A stretch of DNA of 64,000 bases, taken from positions 52,917,501-52,981,500 of the forward strand of contig CM065804.1 in the NCBI GenBank assembly GCA_033398695.1. The letters are read 5' to 3'. This stretch comes from Orobanche coerulescens (Eukaryota; Streptophyta; Magnoliopsida; Lamiales; Orobanchaceae). Within the stretch, counting starts at the first letter, position 1. Each line of letters starts with the position of its first letter. A program made the translations under genes and the position numbers. Below, one piece after another: positions 56,774 through 64,000 of the stretch. The notes under the pieces are model-generated. The model saw nothing but the letters and a program-made list of their open reading frames with translations. It did not search any database and had not been told where the DNA came from.

Positions 56774-58464
56774 AGCTAGACTCCACCATTTTCCGCCTTC
56801 AAGGGGTAGCACCAATAACCAGTACACCCCTTTCGCAGGAGTCTCATCGCCTTCAAGGCGTTAATAACGAACTTCTGGTTTCCCCTCTTTCGTCCCGCGA
56901 AAGAGTGCTCGGTACCATCCTCGGCTAACATAGTGATGATTCTCGTGCGGTAGTTCATGATTGCGCCATGCCGCTCGATCCAATCATCCCCGAGTATCAA
57001 ATCCTCACCCTCAATACTCACAACAATAAGATTAGAGGGCCAGACCCTCTCACAAATAAACACAGAACAGTCCCGGACCTCTCGATCACCGACAATTATA
57101 TCACCGCTAGGAAGTTTAATGATGAAAAGCTCGCAAGGTGACAAACAGTCGAGAATCAAACGGCGTACACACTCTAGAGAAATGAATGAATGCGTAGCAC
57201 CCGAATCAAAAAGCACACCGACAGGATGAGAATGGATATGAATGGTACCTGTCGCCACAGTAGCCGCTGGATCATCGGCCCTCCTCATCTCGTAGATACG
57301 CGGCTGGGCAGAGCCGACACTGGAAGCTCCTCCCCTAGCGGGCTGACCTCGACCCTTACCTCGGCCGGCATTCGGTGGAGGTGGCGGAACAAATGAGCCC
57401 TGGTTCACACTCGGCTCCATAGGTGCTGGTTGAGAAGAACGGGCGCCGCGAAGCTGTCTGATCTGATCACAAAAGGGGGCCTTGTGGCCCAATTGTCCAC
57501 AAGTATGACAAGTAAACTTCGGACGAGGACACTGCCGGCTCCTATGGCCCTGCACACCACAGTTAAAGCATGTGGGTTCACGAGCGGAGGTTCCGGCGGC
57601 ACCCCGAAAGCTCCCAGAGAAACGAGCTGAACCGCCCGTAGAAATATTTGCAGCCTGAGATTTCTGCTGGCCTCCACTCTTGGGACTAGAAAAATTTCCG
57701 ACCGACTTCTGCTTCTTGCTCTCACGAGCCAAATCACTAGCCGTCACCGACATATCATAAGCGAGGGCCCTACTCTGATAATCCTTCAAAGTAGTGGAGA
57801 CGAGTCCAGACATATAGTCCCGAATGGACAGTTTCATCCTCCTGGAAAAATGAAAAATTCTGTCGCTCTCTTCGACAACTTGGGTCTTCACATAGCCCAA
57901 CTCCCATGGTTGAGCATCATAGAAAGCATGAACTCGAGCCTGTCTGACCGGCCATGGACAATATTCAGTCTCCATCAGCTCCTGAAATTCGGCCCACGAC
58001 GCAACATGATCTTTGGGCCCCATGGCCTCCCACCAATCCATAGCGTCCCCAGTGAGAAAGTACTGGGCAATAGGGACCTTGCGGTCCTCGGGACATTTGG
58101 TGGCAACGAAGACCTTAGATATCTCCTTGATCCACCCCTCCCAGCCGATCGGGTCTGATGCTCCCGAAAACTGAGGAGGATGCATCTTGATGACATCTTG
58201 GAGCCAACGGTCTGCTCCGCCCCGATTAGCATGGGCCTGATCGGGGTTTTGAACCACTTGAGCTATCGCCGCCATTTGGTTTACCATTTGCTGCATAACG
58301 GCCGCAATACCAAGGTCGGCGCGCTCTTGAGAAGAAGCATGACTGTGACGGTCGCCGGTACTACCGGCTCCCGAAGAATGCGACGTGGCCGCCCCACCGG
58401 CTGCCCCACGTCCTCGGCCGCGTCCACGACCACGACCACAACCACGATTTCCTCCGGCATCCAT
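56774..58464 (-). pseudogene. gag: Gag and protease of element E (562-aa ORF)
   Basis: The longest clean Tekay Gag-protease here. The N-terminus MDAGGNRGCGRGRGRGRGR is an Arg/Gly-rich region likely to bind RNA. The Gag core is 'WLQDVIKMHPPQFSGASDP' with 'CPEDRKVPIAQYFLTGDAMD'. Two CCHC knuckles: CFNCGVQGHRSRQC and CHTCGQLGHKAPFC. Protease site: '[16 protein letters not shown]'. A TAG at 56774-56776 replaces an acidic residue expected before LSSIP. The start at 58464 is supported by the CAG-T-ATG context and the RG-rich N-terminus shared with element 1. In this clade Gag and Pol are usually one polyprotein, so the stop probably abolishes Pol. Confidence 0.92.
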
Positions 58465-58465
58465 A

Positions 58466-58614
58466 CTGGTGTTAAGAGATAACAGAAGTATATCGAGGAT
58501 GAGTTAGGGAGGAAAAAAAAGTAACTACGGTGATAAGCAAAAGAGGGAGAATAACCACAGTTCAAGAAACGGAATGCAGCACGAGAAAGTAAAGAATCGA
58601 GTAAGGAAACTTAC
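58466..58614 (-). other. Candidate short intron before gag (element E)
   Basis: Minus sense donor GTAAGT at 58614 and acceptor ACCAG ending at 58466, then T-ATG: 149 nt with an AT-rich, pyrimidine-rich interior (cttttttttcctccc). Same arrangement as in elements 1 and A. Confidence 0.45.
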
Positions 58615-58717
58615 GAACACTGGAAGTACTGAGATGTCGGCAGCGGTGTGACAATGTGCAAAACAAAACACGACTAGACCCAAATAACCGACAAGCCTAG
58701 GTATCCATAAACCTAGT

Positions 58718-58729
58718 GCTCTGATACCA
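58718..58729 (-). other. Primer-binding site, initiator Met tRNA (element E)
   Basis: Minus sense TGGTATCAGAGC, the perfect canonical site, 5 bp inside the 5' LTR. Confidence 0.92.
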
Positions 58730-58734
58730 TTTTC

Positions 58735-60810
58735 TGTAACACCCCGAGATATTCAGAGTATATTACAGCGCCGTGGACCCCTACATGGGACCCACCAGGC
58801 TACAATCAAGAAAATTTTACCCGACTAACCATCTTGGTTAGCGAGGACACACATTTAAATGATATGACATGAAAAGATACGCTCGGAGCAACCGGCGAAA
58901 TATGCATCAACCGACAATATAACAATTTAAAGTAATACAATACGGAGTTTGAAATGAAAAGCCTAAGTACTCGCGAGTACAATCTATAAGTTTATAACTG
59001 TGAGAACAACCATATCGAAATGGACAAAAGAAATAAAAAGACCCAAATGCACATGTCAACGACCCTGGCCAACATCCTCGTACTGTCCCGGTACCCGCTC
59101 GTCCGGATAATCATAACCTGAAATCCATAACAAGAATTTCCCCAAAACGGGTCCCCAAAGGGGTTAGCAATTACGCTAGTACAAGTAATCAAGGCAAACC
59201 AATCGCTTACACATTTCATAGTACATGCACCAATATCAATTTCAAAAACCAAAACCAGACATGTCTTTTCCGGAAACAAACAGTCAAACAATTTGCCTTG
59301 GGAACAGAGTAATATCATTGATCCCGTCCGAGGCCTCTAAGGACCCTCCCGAGCTAGCCATATCATAAAACAAAACATGCACATGCATCGCCTTGGGAAC
59401 AGAGTAATATCATTGATCCCGCCCGAGGCCTCTAAGGACCCTCCCGAGCTGGCTAGCTAAACAAACTCATGAATCCAGAACTCAACCCTTTGGATTCCCT
59501 CCTTGATCCCGTCGGACCAACCCGAGGTGAGCAAATCACACACAAAATACATTACCATTCTACGTTAAGCATAAAGGTTTCCAAAAATACTTGCCTTGAA
59601 TAATTGATGACACAACGAACGGAAAGGATAATCACCGACGAACGCTAGGAATCTACGGAACCGAACCTAACGATTCGAAGAACATAATCACAAACAACTC
59701 TAGATGAATACGGAAATGGAATACACCCGCAAACTCGCCTACGATTCATGTATATTCGTACAAAAATAACAACGAGGGCGGACCACAACCAAACCCTCTC
59801 GATTTCGTAAAAACTACGAAATATACCATGAATTCGTAGGAAAACTAATGATACTAACAAGATTAATCATATTAATTATGAATTAATCTACCATACGGAA
59901 CGAATCGGACGAAAACATGAAAACCCCCTAATCTACCCAAAACAAGGTTTTAGGATTTTACCTCGAATTAATGACGAAGAACACAACTAGATGTTGATAA
60001 TATACTCCAAAAACTCGAAGAAGATGATGACTCGGAGTTATCACGCTTCAAATTGCCGGAAATGCCAAGAAGATTGCCTAGGAGTCGGATGGGGAGGAGG
60101 AGAAATGATAATGGCCGAAATCGGTCAACTCCTGGGTTTATAAACCCAAGACGCGTTACGTACGTTAGCCACAGCCTGCTAACGTACGTAAGCTGTGTTA
60201 CGCACGTAAGCCATAAGGTCCTTACGTACGTAACCAAAAAGGCAAAAATGCCTGTACTAATTTGCACAGGCCGTTACGTACGTAACATCCCTTCCTAGGC
60301 CAGAATTAGACAAGAGAGGGGGTTACCGGAAAGATTCGAAATACAACGGTGAACAATTCGTGATGGTACGAACGTAAATGATTCGAGGCAACGAATGAAA
60401 GTGTTAAAAGAAAACATATTCCCAACTACTCAAAGGTTCGGGAAAACAACAACCATTGTAATTATCCCAAAACTTTGGGGAAATTACGTAACGGCCCAAA
60501 ACATCTAAAATGAATTATACATGGTCGAAACACCAAACAAAAACTCACAAAACACATATTAACATGAGATGGATCCTTGGCAACCCCGAAACGGCGGTTC
60601 CGAACGACGATTTGCGAGAATACCCGAAATAGCGACGAAAATAACATGAAACACCGAATCGGGTAAAATGAGTCCGAAACAAGCTCGAACGACAAAAATT
60701 CCAATATTAAATATCCTCAAAATGTCAACACAGTTACAAACGAGTTGCCAAAAACAAAAATACACCAAAATGAGAATATTAAGGGAAAGGAAAAAAATGC
60801 GGATATTACA
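58735..60810 (-). repeat. 5' LTR of element E
   Basis: Collinear with 51743-53840. Perfect TTACGTACGTAA at 60222-60233 and 60274-60285, with variants near 60156, 60180 and 60198 (ttacgcacgtaa). It lacks 23 bp present at 53293-53315, i.e. one palindrome plus spacer. Leader modules at about 59295-59527. Confidence 0.93.
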
Positions 60811-60815
60811 ACACA

Positions 60816-60858
60816 TTAAAGAGTCTACCTCTATTACATTCGTCATAGACATCTCATG
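60816..60858 (-). mobile_element. Probable remainder of LTR H
   Basis: A 43-bp gap between the right TSD of E and LTR G. It continues the sequence interrupted at 51742. Too short to classify on its own. Confidence 0.4.
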
Positions 60859-61106
60859 TGTAATATCCGGAATTTCTACTACTGTTGTTTAATTTTATTT
60901 TATCCGAGTTATATTGTACAACGTAGAATCTGTGCAGTATGGATAAAATAAATTAAGAACTGAGATGTCAGTATTGGTATAATTGTAGTATTTGGTCAAC
61001 AATTGCATTTGAGGATATAATATGTTGAGTATACGTATTCAGTATGCCGTATGTTCGTATTCTGTATGTTGAGACGTTGGACAAGGATAGCTGAAAATGG
61101 CTAAGT

Positions 61107-61592
61107 GTAGCATTATTAGCGCACACTAATATACATGCCTAGCGCATGCTATCGTGCAGTTTTAGCGCACGCTAATGGTAAAGGATAGCGGACGCTAGTA
61201 CAGACCATACCAGAAGAAATCTATGTGTGGACCCGGTCACTTTAGGCGCATGCCGACGAGGTCAACGGATGTTTGTTGTGAAGGGTTAGCGCACGCTAAT
61301 GCATATTGTTAATGCACGCTAACATCAGATCGGTCCAAAGGGAATCTTATCCTAGTTAGAGCTGTCGGCGTGTGGACCCATCTTCGGAGCATACGGACAA
61401 ACGAGTCAACTATGAGTAGTGCACGCTATGATTAGATACTAGCGTATGCTAAATAGAGGAGATTACGTACCCTATTGCTTGGGCATTGCGTACGTAACTC
61501 ATTGTATGCAGTAAGGTAGTAGCCTCTGGACTGCGTTAGCGCGCGCTAACAAAGACAGTTGGCGCACGCTAATAATAGTCAGTATATATATG
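61107..61592 (+). promoter_or_regulatory. U3 palindrome array and TATA box of LTR G
   Basis: At least ten half- or full-palindromes of the TAGCGCACGCTA class, for example near 61154-61174, 61285, 61539 and 61560, some with single changes (tagcgcatgcta near 61140). One unrelated TTACGTACG-like stretch (gcgtacgtaact, about 61487) is interspersed. TATATATATG at 61583-61592. Confidence 0.55.
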
Positions 61593-62242
61593 TGCAGTTA
61601 GCCATTAGTCTTTATTTCGTCCATTCTCTCCTTGCAACCGATAGAGAGAGTTCTTAGAGAGATGTTTGAAGTTCCAAACACTGAATTATGGTGGAGTTAA
61701 TCATCCATAACAATATTAAGCTGGGAATCGATTGGAAACGGATTCAAACTTGGGATTCAATCCATTCCTTCTAAAAGGTAACTACTTTTCATCTTTGGAT
61801 TTCGTTTTGGATTGAATGTTGATGTTCTTGAGTTGATGATTATTACATAAACAAGTTGACAAGCATGAATATTAGATGGATTATCTTAGTATGATGATAT
61901 TAATATGATTCGTGTGGTTTGAATTGTGTAGTTCGTTTTCTTGAGATAAGTTAGTTAATCCTTCTTCTCCTTTGTGGATGTTGATGTCATTGTTGATGAT
62001 TAATATCTGTAATGTTAGATTAGGGAAGTGTTGTTAGGGTTCTTGGTGTTCATGATGTTGATATTTGAGGAAGAAGATGATATGTGAATATATGAATTGG
62101 ATTAAGAGTTGGATGATTACCTATATGTTAAAAGATATCGGATTTCGTTGTTTTGATAGCTAAGAACATGGTTTAGAATCACTTAGTGTTCTTGATAATC
62201 GCCATATATTGATCGGTATCTGAAATGCATGCAACTGCATGT

Positions 62243-62331
62243 CATTAGCGCACGCTAGTGTTACTGTCTAGCGCACGCTAATGGGAACGACTTAGCGCAC
62301 GCTACGTTAAGTGATTAACGTGCGCTAAGTC
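62243..62331 (+). promoter_or_regulatory. Second palindrome cluster of LTR G
   Basis: Four copies in under 90 bp: tagcgcacgcta near 62247 and 62268, then tagcgcacgcta near 62291 and taacgtgcgcta near 62315. They lie about 650 bp downstream of the TATA-like box, in the transcribed leader, as in LTR A. Confidence 0.6.
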
Positions 62332-63066
62332 AACAGGCAGGGCAACATATCCTGTTTCGGTTATGAATTCGTGATTGTTTAAGTTGGTTTGATCAGATTT
62401 GTGGTTAACCGAGATATTATTGAGCCATTGGGTTTTTGGATTGGTTATATCGATTATTGATTGTTATCGAATCGTTACTATTTGATTACTTCAATAGGTT
62501 GATATTATTGATCGGTGATTATAACCGTATGTTGCGGTCGTGTTCGAGTATGTTCGTGAATTGCATTGGTCAGGGCCGAGGAACTCGTGGACGAAGGCAA
62601 TGAGATTAGTAGCGGCTTCACCATCGTCGTATCGGTATCGAGGCAAGTTTTGCTCAGTTTATAATATTTAATGAATAGTCTCTGTTTCATTCGTTTATAA
62701 TTCATATAAGCAATGTTTATAATCATAATCACATGAGATTTAGGATTATAAGTTGTATTTGAGTTTTGGGAATTAAATCATAATGTATATGATTTACATT
62801 GTTGTTGGTATACTTGGTATCGAGGATACATCATGGTATAGACAAAGACGTGAATTATCTACCGTCCGTGACATTTTGGATCGTCGAATATTCAGAATAA
62901 TGGTTCGTGATGGTCTAGACATCGAGATTGCTCTCGAAGGACTCGGGACAAGTACTCTAATCATTTTTCTCATTTCGTGTCGATCATGTTGTGATACATG
63001 CGTGTATCGTTGTTGTCATTCATTGTGTATCATTGTTATATGTATTTGTGCATTGTTGTTGTATGT

Positions 63067-63180
63067 CCACCTCGGGTTGGTCCGACGAGATCATCGGGGG
63101 ATCTATGCTAGCATGCACTGGATCATCGGACATGTTTTTCCACCACGGTTGGTCTGACAGGGTCATCGTGGGATCTAGGT
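63067..63180 (+). repeat. Leader modules of LTR G
   Basis: Two modules. The first runs from CCACCTCGGG through GGTCCGACGAGATCATCGGG. The second starts CCACCACGG and contains GGTCTGACAGGGTCATCGTG. Stem arms CCTCG/CGGGG in the first and CCACG/CGTGG in the second. Homologous to modules in A1 and A3. Confidence 0.65.
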
Positions 63181-64000
63181 AATGAACGCTGGATCATCAG
63201 ATTACCTATGTGTTGTTATTGTGCATATGTATATTATGGGTTTGCCATAAGTATACAGTGTTCTTATTGATGTGAGCATATTGACGTTGTCATATGAGTA
63301 TGCATTTGTAGGTCTTGTGTTAGGACCATGTACGTATGTTGTGTTGATCTTATCTTGGATTAGACTGACGTGATTTTGTCGTGACATTTTATATCTTGAG
63401 GAATGTTCCGTATTTCCTTTGGTATTTGTCTTTGGTGAACAATCGATTATCATGTTGAGATGTGATGATGTTACCCGACGGATTGGGCTGGACAGAATTA
63501 GTAGATTTCGTAGTAGTGAGTTATAATAATGTTTTGAGAACCTTGGGTATTGTTGAGATACAATACAGATATTTCGGTATGGGTTTATTGTGTTGTTAAG
63601 GATACGACTCGTGGATTTTTGTAAAGTTATGGCGGAAAGATTACATTGGTCGTATTCTTACTTAGTATTCTCATTGGTACGTAATTATTGATGTGATGTG
63701 ATGGTTATCATTGTTAGATATTATGGCTGACCCCGTCGTGGGCTTTTTTTTAGGTTCTTGGATTATCAAGCTTGTAGCGGTCGTGGAGAGATAAGCTTCC
63801 CGGAGAATACTGGCTAGGGCATGTATTTATTTATTGAGTTTCCTGATCAGTTGTTGTAATTCCGCTGCTAGAGTATTTTAATTATTTGTCTTTTTCCGCT
63901 GCGTGAGTATTTTAAATGGCCTTTTGGTATCTGGTAACTTAGGTTACTTTGGCAAACGTTTTCTAAACTATTTTGTCGGTACGTGTAAGGATAGCTTAAC

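Larger units (their letters stand above)
51743..60810 (-). mobile_element. Element E: full-length Tekay-type chromovirus, least damaged in the window
   Basis: A 9.1-kb element with LTRs 58735-60810 (5') and 51743-53840 (3') and TSD ACACA (51738-51742, 60811-60815). The primer site is perfect and a polypurine tract is present. Gag-protease, RT, RNase H-integrase and chromodomain lie in one reading frame, broken by three stops and one small deletion. The LTRs are very similar; the clearest difference is a 23-bp loss removing one palindrome in the 5' LTR. Close relatives elsewhere in the genome could be active. Confidence 0.95.
60859..64000 (+). mobile_element. LTR of family G (Tekay-like), runs off the window
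   Basis: Begins TGTAATATCCGG; the end is not reached, so the LTR is at least 3.1 kb. U3 palindromes are at about 61107-61572 and a TATA-like TATATATATG at 61583-61592. A leader segment at 61620-61870 resembles 2740-2900 of LTR D. A second palindrome cluster lies at 62243-62331 and two leader modules at about 63067-63176 match LTR A. A pyrimidine-AG near 63745-63753 could be an acceptor. No protein coding. A short 5' internal region could lie near the end if the LTR is shorter than thought, but no TTACA plus primer site is visible. Confidence 0.7.

Noticed and set aside
62783..63157. 124-aa frame with Cys-rich stretch
   Set aside because: Lies in the leader of LTR G across the shared module. 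The equivalent region of LTR A has no matching frame.

Overview
The window is a repeat-dense stretch of nuclear DNA from a flowering plant, probably a eudicot, although I cannot name the species. I find no host gene, tRNA, rRNA or CRISPR array. Almost all of it is LTR retrotransposons nested inside one another. The plant origin follows from Tekay-type chromoviruses (Ty3/gypsy with a C-terminal chromodomain), Athila-type elements (tRNA-Asp-like primer site, FMDD reverse transcriptase, accessory ORF) and a LINE/RNase H remnant. Boundaries were read directly from LTR ends and 5-bp target-site duplications (TSDs).

Layout. 241-1365 is a LINE remnant on the minus strand. An old LTR (family D) starts near 2250. 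Element A, a minus-strand Tekay, entered it with TSD GTCAC. One copy of A is now a solo LTR (A1, 3604-25487). A1 was split by Tekay element 1 (4287-13613, plus, TSD AATAT) and by Athila element C (14867-25202, plus, TSD ATGTC). A truncated flank follows (25493-27833), then an abrupt junction at 27833/27834, then the body of a second copy of A (27834-44865, minus). Its leader was hit by Athila element B (33935-42504, minus, TSD ACCAC). Two nested 1.9-kb solo LTRs (family S) occupy 45119-48895. Then come D again in opposite orientation, a minus Athila-like LTR remnant (family H, 50479-51742 plus 60816-60858) split by Tekay element E (51743-60810, minus, TSD ACACA), and the start of another Tekay-like LTR (family G, 60859 to the window end).

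Every coding region is broken. Element E is the least damaged, with three in-frame stops and one small deletion in pol. B has lost reverse transcriptase and integrase but keeps a long accessory ORF. C keeps pol but has lost that ORF. Many nonsense changes are of the C-to-T type at CG or CHG sites, as expected for methylated DNA. Some indels may be consensus errors.

The most interesting content is non-coding. (1) Seven LTR families or elements carry clusters of 12-bp palindromes upstream of the TATA box. The sequence differs by family, but most share the plan NNNCG-NN-CGNNN. (2) The Athila elements repeat their cluster between pol and the accessory ORF, where B also has a TATA-like box, a candidate 5' UTR intron and the ORF start. 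(3) The transcribed leaders of four Tekay families share a repeated module that could fold into stem-loops, with stem changes that compensate each other. (4) A small stem-loop with a GGGA/AGGA-type loop sits beside the polypurine tract in both Tekay and Athila elements. (5) The duplicated arrangement around element A fits a tandem duplication followed by solo-LTR formation.
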